A stretch of DNA of 64,000 nt from Variovorax paradoxus (GCF_902712855.1 NZ_LR743508.1:310001-374000), one strand, 5' to 3'; positions 1-8,886 are shown, counted from the stretch's first letter. The notes: generated by a model not told the origin, from the sequence alone. Numbers and translations: made by a program.

Positions 1-1827
1 CCGCTGACCTTGAACTACCGGCTGAAACGCGAAGATGGCGAATACAGACACGTCGTCGCTCATGGCGCGCCTGTCCACCACTCCGGCGTCCTGAAACAGT
101 GGGTCGGCTTTGTCATCGATTCGACCGAGAGAGTGCGCGCTCAAGCTGCGCGCCAGGCGAGCGAAGAGCGTCTGCGGGTGCTCGACGACATTGGGCAGGC
201 CACTCGTCACCTGCAGAACGCGGACGAGATCATGGCTGCAACAGCCCGCCTTCTCGGCAATGCGCTCGGTGCCACCCGGTGTGCCTATGCAGACGTCGAC
301 AGCGACAGCGATCGCTTCACCATTCGCAATGATTGGGCGGTGGATGGAGTTCCCAGCAGTGCGGGCGTCTATTCGCTGGAGCTGTTCGGCGCGCAGGCTA
401 CTTCCAACCTTCGCCAAGGCCTGCATCTCATCGTGAACGACGTGGACGCCGAACTCGGTGACGAGGGCGGCGGCCGGATGTTCAACGCGATCGGAATCAA
501 GGCCATCATTTGCGCAGGCCTAGTGAAGGAAGGACGGCTGGTGGCGATGATGGCTGTGCATCAGGCAACGCCACGCCGGTGGACCGACGCGGACATCCTT
601 ATCGTTTCTGAAGTGGTCGACAGGTGCTGGGCCCACATCGAGCGCACGCGCGATGCCGCCATCCTTCGGGAGCAAGACGCCAGGAAAGATGAATTCATCG
701 CCACCTTGGCCCACGAACTGCGCAATCCCCTGGCCCCGATCAAGTACGCGGTCGCCATCGCGCAGCGCCAGCAGACCGACGAGATGATGACCTCGAAGCT
801 GGCGGTGATAGATCGTCAAGCCAGTCTCATGGCCCGGCTGATCGACGACCTTCTGGACATATCGCGGATCAACCGGGGCGTGATCGAACTGCGACGGCAG
901 TTCGCCGCGCTCGACTCACTGATTTTCAGTGCGCTCGAAGCAACACAGGCGTCGCTGGACCTGAAAGGCCACCATGTCGAGCTGCGCGTTGCGCCCGGCA
1001 TCGATGTTTTCGTCGACCCCGCCAGAATGGTCCAGGTGATCGGCAATCTACTGACCAACGCTGCGAAATACACCCCCATGGGCGGCCACATCGTTGTCGA
1101 AGGCGAAGTGGAAGGAAGCGTGGCCACCATCAGGATCACCGATTCAGGCTACGGGATGGCGCGTGCGGACGCGAGCAAAGTCTTCGAGATGTTCACCCAA
1201 CTGCCGCATACCAAAGCGCACGCGCAGGGGGGCCTCGGACTAGGCCTGTCATTGGTGCGCAAGCTGATGGAACTGCACGGTGGCACGGTAGAGGTGAGCA
1301 GTCCGGGCATCGGGCGTGGAAGCACTTTCACGCTGAAGCTCGCCCTCGCGGAACAGTTGCCCGAATCACCGGCAGGCGGCGTCGCGCACGTACGAGCAAG
1401 CGAGACGCTCGACGGTGCTGCGGCTGGCGGCCTTGAACTCGCATTGAGGGGCGCGCGTGTGCTGGTCGTCGAGGACAACGACGACGGACGCGAGGCATTG
1501 GTCGCACTGTTGCAAAGCTTCGGTGTGCAGGTGGAGGCCGCCAGCGAAGGCACACGCGCATTGCAAGTGGCCGGCCAGTTCAGGCCCGAGGTCGTGTTGC
1601 TCGACCTCGGGCTCCCCGGCATGGACGGGTATGCCGTGGTCCAGGCTTTGCGGGAGCGCCATCCGGAACCGCGCATGGCTGTCATGGCACTGACGGGTTG
1701 GGGTGCGAGCAGAGACCAGGAGCGCACGCGCAATGCGGGGTTCGACGCACATCTCGTCAAACCGGTGCAACCTGGCGCGTTGCTCCAAGCCGTCGCCAAG
1801 GCTTTGGGTCGCGTGTCTTCCCATTGA
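1..1827 (+). CDS. Hybrid sensor histidine kinase/response regulator, 5' end missing
   Basis: The frame is already open at base 1, so the true start lies upstream of the window. The visible part starts in the C-terminal end of a PAS/PAC domain, followed by a GAF-like region (about residues 50-215, counting from base 10). Then come HisKA with the phospho-acceptor His in AHELRNP (bases 712-714), an HATPase domain (N box NLLTNAAKY, G boxes DSGYGM and GLGLGLSLV), and a C-terminal receiver domain. The receiver Asp is in LLDLGLPGMDGY (base 1603) and its Lys is in HLVKPV. No membrane segment is seen in this part. The product should sense a signal through PAS/GAF, autophosphorylate and pass phosphate to its own receiver. 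It has no output domain, so a further partner is expected. The target is unknown. Confidence 0.93.
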   Translation, partial: PLTLNYRLKREDGEYRHVVAHGAPVHHSGVLKQWVGFVIDSTERVRAQAARQASEERLRVLDDIGQATRHLQNADEIMAATARLLGNALGATRCAYADVDSDSDRFTIRNDWAVDGVPSSAGVYSLELFGAQATSNLRQGLHLIVNDVDAELGDEGGGRMFNAIGIKAIICAGLVKEGRLVAMMAVHQATPRRWTDADILIVSEVVDRCWAHIERTRDAAILREQDARKDEFIATLAHELRNPLAPIKYAVAIAQRQQTDEMMTSKLAVIDRQASLMARLIDDLLDISRINRGVIELRRQFAALDSLIFSALEATQASLDLKGHHVELRVAPGIDVFVDPARMVQVIGNLLTNAAKYTPMGGHIVVEGEVEGSVATIRITDSGYGMARADASKVFEMFTQLPHTKAHAQGGLGLGLSLVRKLMELHGGTVEVSSPGIGRGSTFTLKLALAEQLPESPAGGVAHVRASETLDGAAAGGLELALRGARVLVVEDNDDGREALVALLQSFGVQVEAASEGTRALQVAGQFRPEVVLLDLGLPGMDGYAVVQALRERHPEPRMAVMALTGWGASRDQERTRNAGFDAHLVKPVQPGALLQAVAKALGRVSSH

Positions 1828-1856
1828 TGGAGCCGGCGCTCGAATGCAGGTGCTCG

Positions 1857-2192
1857 ATGGCGGCAGCAAAGACCTATCCGGTGACGCCCGACGGAAGGTA
1901 TTTCGTGGTCAACGGGCGCCTCTGGCGAAAGACGAATCCGGGTCTCACCGAGGACTTCCGGACGTATTGGGTTGCCGAGTTGATGAGCGCGCGTCGCCGG
2001 GTGGGAGTCGCGTCGAGATCGGGCGACGGGCCGGCCGTCGAAGCCGCGCGATCGGCAGTGGATGTGGCCAAACGCGCGCTGGGTGAGCGAGGTCCTGTCT
2101 GGTGGACTGACGGCGAACCCGACCTGAACCGCCGCATGGTGACCGCTACCTCGTACAAGGACTGGTACGAAGCGCTTCAGATCCGGGAGTAG
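1857..2192 (+). CDS. Small conserved protein of unknown function
   Basis: This 111-residue protein begins MAAAKTYPVTPDGRYFVV and contains the blocks GRLWRKTNP and ALGERGPVWWTDG. I recognise this as a recurrent small cytoplasmic protein of proteobacteria that has no assigned function. An in-frame ATG at 1827 overlaps the kinase stop codon (TGATG), which would allow translational coupling. The family-like N terminus starts at 1857, which is why that start was chosen. There is no signal peptide, membrane segment or catalytic motif. It probably shares a transcript with the upstream kinase. Confidence 0.75.
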   Translation: MAAAKTYPVTPDGRYFVVNGRLWRKTNPGLTEDFRTYWVAELMSARRRVGVASRSGDGPAVEAARSAVDVAKRALGERGPVWWTDGEPDLNRRMVTATSYKDWYEALQIRE

Positions 2193-2555
2193 ACCGTAGC
2201 TCCTGCGCAAGGTGTGCGCCGATCGCGTCGTGTTCCACGAAGGAGACGACACGCTCGCGCCAGGGTTGGAGCTGATGCTGAATGATGGCCACACGCGAGG
2301 CCTGCAGTCGGTTCGCGTACGAACGCTCAACTCCGCCATTCACTGCGCGTGAGCCAGGCTTCGAACATCGCCGCGACCTGCCTTGCGGGTGCCTGCGCGT
2401 AGCAGGTCGTCCACGAGCACCGACATCCAGAACAGCCGATTGGTGCCAAGCACGCGGCCCGTGCGTGAAGAACAGGCGGCGCACCAGCTTCTCGCTGAGC
2501 ATGCGCGATCGGCCCAGCTCGGTGTCAGTGCCTCGATGCGATCGACCCTGACCGA
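2193..2555 (-). other. Gene-poor stretch with possible degenerate coding remnant
   Basis: There is no intact gene between the small conserved protein and the dehydrogenase stop codon. On the minus strand three coding-like pieces occur in different frames: MLSEKLVRRLFFTHGPRA, GTNRLFWMSVLVDDLLRAG and QVAAMFEAWLTRSEWRS, each giving way to implausible sequence. This is what a small gene broken by frameshifts would look like, but chance open frames at this GC content could do the same. No family was recognised. Confidence 0.25.
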
Positions 2556-3782
2556 CTACTTCGAAGTGAGGCGATACAAGCCGCCGTCGTGCCCGTCCTC
2601 GATCAACCACAACGCGCCATCGGGCGCCTGCTCGACGGCGCGAGCGCGAAAGCCGAGCGTCCAATGCTCCGCGGGCTTCGCTACCGCGCCGTTCACCTCG
2701 ATCCGGTGAAGTGCGTGACTGACGAGGCCGGTCGCGAAGGCCGAGCCCTTCCACTTCGGAAACATCGACCCGCTGTAGAACATCAGGTTGCCCGGCGCCA
2801 GCACGGGCGTCCAGTAGATGACCGGCTTGGCGAGGTCGGGCCGCGTGTCGGGACTGGCGATGGGCACCCCGTTGTAGTTCACCGCATAAGAGACCAGCGG
2901 CCAGCCGTAATTCTTGCCCGGCTCGATCAGATTGAGCTCGTCGCCGCCGCGCGGCCCATGCTCCAGCTCCCACAGCCGACCATCGGGTGCGAACGCGATG
3001 CCATAGGGCGTGCGATGCCCCGAGCTCCATGTCTCGGACGGCGTGAGGTTGGGGCCGTCGAAGACATGCGTGCGCACCACGGGCGCGGTCTTGGCAGCCT
3101 CCGTGTCTCTGGGCGGATCGATCACCGCGACCGACCCCGCACCCATCTTGCCCGCCATCGGGTTGCCGGGCGCCGGCTTGCCATCGAGCGTCAGCCGAAG
3201 GATCTTGCCAGCCGGCTGATTTGGGTCTTGGGCCGGTGTGAAGCGTTGACGGTCGCCGGCCGTGAGGAACAGGAACTTCTGATCCGGCGAAAAGGCAACG
3301 GCAGCGCCGACCTGCCCACCCTTGCCCTTGATCGGGTCGCGCCAGACGACCTTCAGGTCTTCCAGCGAGGCATTGCCCGCGTCCAGCTTGAGCGTCGCGC
3401 GGGCCAACGCCAAGCTCGAGGTGCCTGGCTCCTGTCCGGGCTCCGAGTAGGTCAGGTAGATGCCTGCATCGCTCGAAAACGACGGCGCCAGGTAGACGCC
3501 AAGCAGGCCGTTTTGGCTTTCATACAGCACCTGCGGCACGCCCTTGACCTCAAGCTTCTGCCCCGACTGAGTTGCCAGATAGAGCTTGCCGGTTTTCTCG
3601 GTAACCAGCATGCGCCCGTCCGGCAGGAAGGCGATGCGCCACGGCAGGTCGAACTGCGCGATCTTCGTGAGCTTGAACGGCGGCGATGGCGTCGGAGGCA
3701 GGGCCCCGGCGTTGATCTGCGCAGCAACGTGCGTTGCACCGAGGAGCAGGCAGGGAATGAGGGCGGACTTCGGGAATTGCAT
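2556..3782 (-). CDS. PQQ-dependent aldose sugar dehydrogenase, secreted
   Basis: This 408-residue beta-propeller protein belongs to the soluble glucose/aldose dehydrogenase (GdhB/YliI-like) family, which oxidises aldoses to lactones with pyrroloquinoline quinone in the periplasm. Family blocks are visible: PWRIAFLPDGRMLVTEKTG near the N terminus, SSGHRTPYGIAFAPDGRLW, EHGPRGGDELNLI and GKNYGWPLVSY. The open frame extends upstream to 3977, but the start at 3782 gives a clean signal peptide (MQFPKSALIPCLLLGATHVAAQ region), so that start was chosen. The gene stands alone. No PQQ biosynthesis genes are in the window, so the cofactor must be supplied elsewhere in the genome or from outside the cell. 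Confidence 0.9.
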   Translation of the reverse strand: MQFPKSALIPCLLLGATHVAAQINAGALPPTPSPPFKLTKIAQFDLPWRIAFLPDGRMLVTEKTGKLYLATQSGQKLEVKGVPQVLYESQNGLLGVYLAPSFSSDAGIYLTYSEPGQEPGTSSLALARATLKLDAGNASLEDLKVVWRDPIKGKGGQVGAAVAFSPDQKFLFLTAGDRQRFTPAQDPNQPAGKILRLTLDGKPAPGNPMAGKMGAGSVAVIDPPRDTEAAKTAPVVRTHVFDGPNLTPSETWSSGHRTPYGIAFAPDGRLWELEHGPRGGDELNLIEPGKNYGWPLVSYAVNYNGVPIASPDTRPDLAKPVIYWTPVLAPGNLMFYSGSMFPKWKGSAFATGLVSHALHRIEVNGAVAKPAEHWTLGFRARAVEQAPDGALWLIEDGHDGGLYRLTSK

Positions 3783-3991
3783 GGTTCGCGCGGTGGTGGC
3801 TGGTGCGAACAGTATCCGGTGACGGTGAAGGCAGTGTGCGGCGGCGGGCCTTTGCCTTCGGACCGAGATGACCTTGCGTCTGCACCCATGTTCGACACCC
3901 GCCGAGGCTTGCAGCGGGTCGGCCAGCGCGCCCTCGGGAACCCATTTGACTTCGTTGTTCATGAGGGTGCGGGGCATCAGCCAGCCACCCA
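3783..3991. other. Intergenic region upstream of the aldose dehydrogenase
   Basis: Together with the pseudogene that follows, this separates the dehydrogenase from the tannase-like gene by about 490 bp. It should hold the dehydrogenase promoter. I see no convincing -35/-10 pair, operator or small gene in it. Confidence 0.4.
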
Positions 3992-4276
3992 GCGCAAGTC
4001 AGCGACGGGTTGGAGCATGACCGCGACGTGCCGCCCGTGGCCCAATCGGGGTTTCCGGGCTTTCAGCCTGCAGGCTGACACGGTATCGCGGCGCCGGGAA
4101 ATACGCCGGCTCCCGTGCTCGCCAAGCTCAGCTCCGCCATCCGCTGCGCAGTCGCCGATCTCGCGCTCAACGCATGGATCGTCTCGCAGAACATCGAGCC
4201 GCGTACCACAACACCTGCCGAGTATGTCGAGTTGTCCGCGAGGGCAACGCTCAATGGGGCACAACCATCAGGCTAG
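3992..4276 (+). pseudogene. Remnant of a Bug/TctC-type tripartite tricarboxylate transporter receptor (C-terminal part)
   Basis: One plus-strand frame reads DVPPVAQSGFPGFQPAG, a TGA stop at 4076-4078, then HGIAAPGNTPAPVLAKLSSA and IEPRTTTPAEYVELSA, ending at TAG 4274. This is the recognisable C-terminal signature of periplasmic Bug-family solute receptors (P-x-V-A-E-S-G-x-P-G-F ... GxxAPxxTP ... TPxEY). The stop sits where the family normally has an aromatic residue, usually Trp, so TGG to TGA is likely. The N-terminal two thirds are absent and the last residues look eroded. The remnant converges on the tannase-like gene and overlaps its stop by 4 bp. Confidence 0.7.
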
Positions 4277-6060
4277 TTGACACACGTGAACGAGCTCGCG
4301 ACGTTGACGTCTCCGGCTCCTTTGTACTGAGGCCACTTCGGGTAGTCGCACAAAGGCCGCGTGCGCCCGGGCACCCCCGCCGTATCGGTGGTGACCTGCC
4401 CGACCGGCGCCGTGCCGTTCACAGACCACTGGTCGAGCGCGGTGAGCGAATCCCAGGTCGCATTGAACACGCTGCTGACCGCATGGCCGAGGCCTGGGAC
4501 CTCGTAGTACCGGACGAAGGTGTCGACCTGCGACGGCCCCATGCTGGATTGCAGTCGCTGGTAGTACTGCTCGGTGGCGCGCGTGCTCACCAGCACGTCG
4601 GCCAGGCCATGGGCCAGCAGCAGCTTGCCGCCCTTCGCCTGGAAGGCCGAAATGTCGGTGCTCGTGTCCAGTTGCGTGCTCAGCGCGCTGATGCGACCGG
4701 CCCATGGTCCCGGATTTTCAGGGTCGAGCGACAGCGAGTCGTACGCCGCATCGCGCGTGACGAAGTACTTGATCCATTGATCGGTGAGCACGCTGATGTA
4801 GGGCGCATTCGCCGGCATGGGCCGCGCCGGCTGGGACGCACCGAAGGCCAGGAAGGTCACCGTAGGCTCGAGCGGCGACGTCCAGCTGCTGATGCCTGTG
4901 TCGGCACCCCAGATGTTGTAGCCCGGGTATTGGGTCTCGCCGCTCGCCAGCGGAAAGCGGAAGCTGGTGGCCGTGTTGATGCTGTTCATCGCGCCGATCT
5001 GCGCGTCCGACAGGCACGTGTTGCCTGTGTCGGCACCGCCGGGGCAGCGTACCGCCACGCCTCTCAGAGTGGCAGTCGAGGGATCGAAGCGCGCGTTGCA
5101 CAGGGTCTGGTTGCTGATCAGGCCATCCACGACACCGTCGAGCGCATCGCAGGTTTCCATGGCCGCCTCGTACAGCACCAAGCGCTTCGCGGCGTTGGGA
5201 TACGCCCCGGGCTGCGCCAGCGCGCGGCTCATGCGGTGGCCGCCGAGCAGCGCTGCCGCATCGTTCCATGCCGGGTACCACGCGATGGCGCCGTCCCAAT
5301 CCGCAGGCCAGCGCTGGATCGCGGCCAGCGCCTCGCGGCCGCCAGTCGACCCGCCTGCAAAGTACGATTTGACCGGCGCAGCGGCGTAGCGCGCCTTGAT
5401 GATCGCGAGGGCCGTATCGCGCGTCTTCTTCAACACGTCGCCGCCAAAGTTGCGCACCGCCTCGTCGTTCAGCCCGAACCGGCCGTCCTGCGAGCCGAGT
5501 GCGTTGGCCTGGTGACCCGAGTCGCTGGCGAACGTGGCGTAGCCACGGCCCAGCGGTGTCGGCTTGTCGACAGGCCCGTTCGGCACGTTGGCCTTCACGT
5601 TGGGTATGGTTCCGTCAAAGCCACCGCCACCGAACATGACGATCTTCTGGTTCCAGCTCTCCGGCAGGCCAACCTGGAACAGGATGTTCGGTGCGCCCGG
5701 GTCGACCGGCGCGATCTTTCCGGACACCTCGCAGTAAGCCGGCACGGCTGCCGCACCGGTGCCGCTCGCGGCCACCGACCTGGCGGACGTGACACTTGCG
5801 CCTGAAGTGGGCAGGCCGATGGACGCCGCAGGAATGGCCATGCCTTGCAACTGCTCGCAGCTCAATGCTGCGGGACCCGAGGGGCCTGCGGGTCCTCCAG
5901 GCCCGGCCGGTTGGCCAGAGGGCGGCGGGTTGGCTCCCGGCGGCACGATCAGCGGGAACCCCGCGCCGCCGCCTCCTCCACCACCGCATGCAAGCAATGC
6001 CACGCTTGCGGCCACACAGGCCGTGGCGACCAGCGCCAGTCTTCCGGATCTGCTTTTCAT
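4273..6060 (-). CDS. Tannase/feruloyl esterase family lipoprotein
   Basis: This is a 595-residue secreted alpha/beta hydrolase of the tannase family, which cleaves esters of plant phenolic acids. The N terminus is a lipoprotein signal (SVALLAC followed by a Gly run), then a Pro/Gly-rich linker. The nucleophile elbow is AGGSTGGREAL, the acid is probably the Asp of HGLADVLVS, and the His is in PGLGHAVSS. A 'CDALDGVVDGLI' block matches the calcium-binding lid region of the family. Oddly, both cysteines of the fungal/bacterial CS-D-HC signature are missing: Gly precedes the Ser and Ala follows the His. The start at 6060 is set by the signal peptide; the open frame runs further upstream. The substrate is unknown. 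Confidence 0.85.
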   Translation of the reverse strand: MKSRSGRLALVATACVAASVALLACGGGGGGGAGFPLIVPPGANPPPSGQPAGPGGPAGPSGPAALSCEQLQGMAIPAASIGLPTSGASVTSARSVAASGTGAAAVPAYCEVSGKIAPVDPGAPNILFQVGLPESWNQKIVMFGGGGFDGTIPNVKANVPNGPVDKPTPLGRGYATFASDSGHQANALGSQDGRFGLNDEAVRNFGGDVLKKTRDTALAIIKARYAAAPVKSYFAGGSTGGREALAAIQRWPADWDGAIAWYPAWNDAAALLGGHRMSRALAQPGAYPNAAKRLVLYEAAMETCDALDGVVDGLISNQTLCNARFDPSTATLRGVAVRCPGGADTGNTCLSDAQIGAMNSINTATSFRFPLASGETQYPGYNIWGADTGISSWTSPLEPTVTFLAFGASQPARPMPANAPYISVLTDQWIKYFVTRDAAYDSLSLDPENPGPWAGRISALSTQLDTSTDISAFQAKGGKLLLAHGLADVLVSTRATEQYYQRLQSSMGPSQVDTFVRYYEVPGLGHAVSSVFNATWDSLTALDQWSVNGTAPVGQVTTDTAGVPGRTRPLCDYPKWPQYKGAGDVNVASSFTCVN

Positions 6061-6182
6061 ATGTCTCCAATATTGTGTCGTCGCCGGCGAAGTCTCCCGC
6101 CGTGGCGCACCGAAACCAATGTGCGGGACGCACACCGGATCGGCGCATGCGATGTGCGGCGCAGATGCCGCGTAAACCCTGA

Positions 6183-7103
6183 TCAGCCGGGCAATGCGAC
6201 CTCGATACCGGCCTTCGCGAGTTCGAGCCTGTACTGCTCGAAACCAGTGCCGGGCACGGATTCGCCCTCGCGATTGCGGATGTCCTCCATGCGGGCACGG
6301 ACCTGGGCGGCGACCTCTTCCGTGTCCTGCGCGTCTTGCACCCCGCCGATGAACACGCCGCGCGTCATGGTGATGTTCGCGCTTTCGAAGCTTCCCGCGC
6401 CTGCCAGCAGGATGGTGCGCGTCGGCGCGTCTTCGCCCACGAGCGCGATCAGCCCCGGACTCACGGAGGCGGGCTGCAGCCGCGCGAGCGCATCCGGTGC
6501 CAGCACGCCTTCGGTCATCGCCGTTGCTGCGGTCGGCGCGAGGCAGTTCACGCGAATGTCCTGCCGCTCGCCTTCGAGCGCCAGCGTCTGCATCAGCCCC
6601 ACCAGCGCCATCTTCGCGGCGCTGTAGTTCGACTGCCCGAAGTTGCCGTACAGGCCCGACGAAGACGTCGTCATCACGATGCGGCCGTACTTCTGCGTGC
6701 GCATGAGCTCCCACACCGCCTTGACGCAGTTCACCGAGCCCATCAGGTGCACCTCCATCACCAGGCGGAAGTCGTCGAGCGACATCTTGGCGAACGTGCG
6801 GTCGCGCAGCACGCCCGCGTTGTTGACGAGAATGTCGACACGGCCCCATTCGCCGGCAACGCGCGCCACCATCGCCTGCATCTGCGCGAAGTCGGTCACG
6901 TCGCCGCCGTCGGCCATGGCGGACCCACCGGCGCGCACGATCTCATCGGCCACGGCGCGCCCTGGCGAGCCCGGCTGCGCCCCGGCGACGTCGTTCACCA
7001 CCACGCGCGCACCATGGCTCGCGAGCGCCAGCGCATGGGCCTTGCCCAGCCCGCTGCCGGCGCCGGTGACGATGGCCACCCGGCCGTCCAGAAATTTCTT
7101 CAT
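6183..7103 (-). CDS. SDR-family NAD(P)-dependent dehydrogenase
   Basis: A 306-residue short-chain dehydrogenase. It has the nucleotide motif TGAGSGLGKAHA, the NNAG motif, catalytic Ser in MTTSSSGLYG and Tyr/Lys in SNYSAAKMALVG. It resembles the 3-hydroxyacyl-CoA dehydrogenase domain of multifunctional enzyme type 2 (longer than plain FabG, with a C-terminal extension). It lies last in the leftward operon with BKACE and the Liv transporter, 66 bp after the BKACE start, which suggests oxidation of a hydroxy acid or hydroxyacyl-CoA in the same pathway. The substrate is inferred, not shown. Confidence 0.85.
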   Translation of the reverse strand: MKKFLDGRVAIVTGAGSGLGKAHALALASHGARVVVNDVAGAQPGSPGRAVADEIVRAGGSAMADGGDVTDFAQMQAMVARVAGEWGRVDILVNNAGVLRDRTFAKMSLDDFRLVMEVHLMGSVNCVKAVWELMRTQKYGRIVMTTSSSGLYGNFGQSNYSAAKMALVGLMQTLALEGERQDIRVNCLAPTAATAMTEGVLAPDALARLQPASVSPGLIALVGEDAPTRTILLAGAGSFESANITMTRGVFIGGVQDAQDTEEVAAQVRARMEDIRNREGESVPGTGFEQYRLELAKAGIEVALPG

Positions 7104-7169
7104 CGATGTTCCTCGGGATTTGAAAGAGAGATACGAAGCGCAGCCGGATGCTCGAAAGACCGGGTGCTC

Positions 7170-8111
7170 TCAAAATGCCACGGCATCACGGCCCTTCAGA
7201 CCCAGCATGGCCCGTGCCTCATCGGGCGTCGCGATCTCCAGCGACAGTTCCTCGAGAATGCGGCGGATCTTGCGGACCTGTTCGGCGCACGATTTCGCTA
7301 GTTGCCCCTTGCCCAGGTAGAGGCTGTCTTCCAGCCCCACGCGCACGTTGCCGCCCATCACGGCGCCCATCGTCAGCAGCGGCATCTGGTGACGCCCCGC
7401 CCCGAGGATGGAAAACCGGTAGCCGCCGCGGCCGAACAGCCGGTCGGCCGTCGTGCGCATCGTCACCAGGTTCTCGGGGTCCGGCCCCAGGCCGCCGAGG
7501 ATGCCGTAGATGCTCTGGATGAACAGCGGCCCCTTCACCAGACCCTCGTCAACGAAATGCGCCAGGTTGTAGAGGTGGCCCACGTCGTAGCACTCGAACT
7601 CGAAGCGCGTGCCGCAGTCGTCGCCCAGCACCTTCAGGATGTGCTTGATGTCGCGGAAGGTATTGCGAAAGATCAGGTCCTCCATCCCCTCCACGTACGG
7701 TTGCTCCCAGTCGTGCTTCCACTGCGAGATACGCCGCGCCGCCGGATGGATGGAGAAGTTCATCGACCCCATGTTCAGCGAGCACATCTCCGGCTTCGCC
7801 TTCAGCGGATAGGCCAGGCGCTCTTCGAGCGTCATGCGCGTGCTGCCGCCGGTCGTGATGTTGATGACCGCATCGGTCGCATCGCGGATGCGCGGCACGA
7901 ACTGGTCGAACACCTTGGGGTCTGCCGAAGGCCGTCCGTCGAGCGGGTCGCGCGCGTGCAGGTGCAGGATGGCGGCGCCGGCCTCGGCAGCCTCGATCGA
8001 TTGCTCTGCAATCTGGTCGGGCGTGAGCGCCAGGTGCTCCGACATGGTCGGCGTATGGACCGAGCCTGTGACCGCGCAGGAGATGATGACCTTGTCTTGT
8101 GTGATTGCCAT
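7170..8111 (-). CDS. BKACE family (3-keto-5-aminohexanoate cleavage enzyme-like) protein
   Basis: A 313-residue TIM-barrel protein of the DUF849/BKACE family. Members condense a beta-keto acid with acetyl-CoA, giving acetoacetate and a new CoA ester, and use a zinc ion. The metal/substrate motif HLHARDPLDGRPS is present near residue 50, together with INITTGG and FECYDVGHL. The start at 8111 gives the typical MAITQDKVIISCAVTG N terminus. BKACE substrates vary widely (beta-ketoadipate, dehydrocarnitine, keto-aminohexanoate), so the true one cannot be assigned. The Liv-type importer and two SDRs in the same operon suggest that a hydroxy acid is imported, oxidised to a beta-keto acid and cleaved here. 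Confidence 0.9.
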   Translation of the reverse strand: MAITQDKVIISCAVTGSVHTPTMSEHLALTPDQIAEQSIEAAEAGAAILHLHARDPLDGRPSADPKVFDQFVPRIRDATDAVINITTGGSTRMTLEERLAYPLKAKPEMCSLNMGSMNFSIHPAARRISQWKHDWEQPYVEGMEDLIFRNTFRDIKHILKVLGDDCGTRFEFECYDVGHLYNLAHFVDEGLVKGPLFIQSIYGILGGLGPDPENLVTMRTTADRLFGRGGYRFSILGAGRHQMPLLTMGAVMGGNVRVGLEDSLYLGKGQLAKSCAEQVRKIRRILEELSLEIATPDEARAMLGLKGRDAVAF

Positions 8112-8160
8112 GAAGGCCTCTCGATGAAAAGATGAAACGCTGGAGCGGCGGACCGCAGCC

Positions 8161-8886
8161 CTACACCGCCAGCCACTGCGCCACGAGCTCCTCGTTCGAT
8201 GCCAGCGCCTGCGGCGTGCCTTCGAACACGATGCGCCCATGCCCCATCACGCACACGCGCGTGGAAACCTTCAGCGCAATGGCGAGCTTCTGCTCCACCA
8301 GCAGCACGGACACGCCCTTGCGATGCATGTCGCGGATGCACTCGCCGACCTGGGCCACGATCTTCGGCGCGAGCCCTTCCGTGGGCTCGTCGATCAGCAT
8401 CACGCGCGGGTTTCCAAGCAGCGAGCGGCACATCGTGAGCATCTGCTGCTCGCCGCCGGACATGCTGCCCGCGCGCGTGTTCCGGCGCTCCTTCAATCGA
8501 GGAAAGTAGTCGAACATGTCCTGCACGCTCCAGCGGTGCGCACCTGGCGGCGCGGCCTGCTCGCCCATGCGAAGGTTCTCGTCGACGGTCAGGTTGGCGA
8601 ACACCTCGCGCTCCTCGGGCACGTAGGCGATGCCGGCGCGGCAGATGGCATAGGGCCGCTGCCCCGCGAGCTCGCGGCCCTGCAGCCGGATCCGGCCGGC
8701 CGACGGTGCCACCAGTCCCATGATCGCCTTCATCGTCGTGGACCGGCCAGAGCCGTTGCGACCCAGCAAGCTGACCACTTCGTTGTGCGCCACGCGCAGA
8801 TTGACGCCGTGAAGGATGTGGCTCTTGCCGTAATGCGCATGCAGTTCGGCAATGTCGAGCAGGCTGTCTTCGGCAACGGCGTTCAT
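8161..8886 (-). CDS. livF: Branched-chain amino-acid-type ABC transporter ATPase (LivF)
   Basis: A 241-residue ATPase of the HAAT/Liv importer class. The signature SGGEQQML and Walker B VMLIDEPTEGL are intact. The P-loop reads GRNGSGRST: the lysine that normally contacts the ATP phosphates is Arg48 (codon at 8743-8745). A similar Arg appears in some Burkholderiales LivF proteins as I recall, so this may be a lineage variant rather than damage. The start overlaps the livG stop by 4 bp (ATGA), so the two are translationally coupled. The transported substrate is probably the acid processed by the neighbouring BKACE and SDRs. Confidence 0.93.
   Translation of the reverse strand: MNAVAEDSLLDIAELHAHYGKSHILHGVNLRVAHNEVVSLLGRNGSGRSTTMKAIMGLVAPSAGRIRLQGRELAGQRPYAICRAGIAYVPEEREVFANLTVDENLRMGEQAAPPGAHRWSVQDMFDYFPRLKERRNTRAGSMSGGEQQMLTMCRSLLGNPRVMLIDEPTEGLAPKIVAQVGECIRDMHRKGVSVLLVEQKLAIALKVSTRVCVMGHGRIVFEGTPQALASNEELVAQWLAV

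Noticed and set aside
5970..6000. Runs of Gly codons in the lipoprotein N termini (also near 23560) as simple-sequence repeats
   Set aside because: They encode the glycine linker after the lipobox, common in secreted proteins of this group; there is no sign of an independent repeat element.
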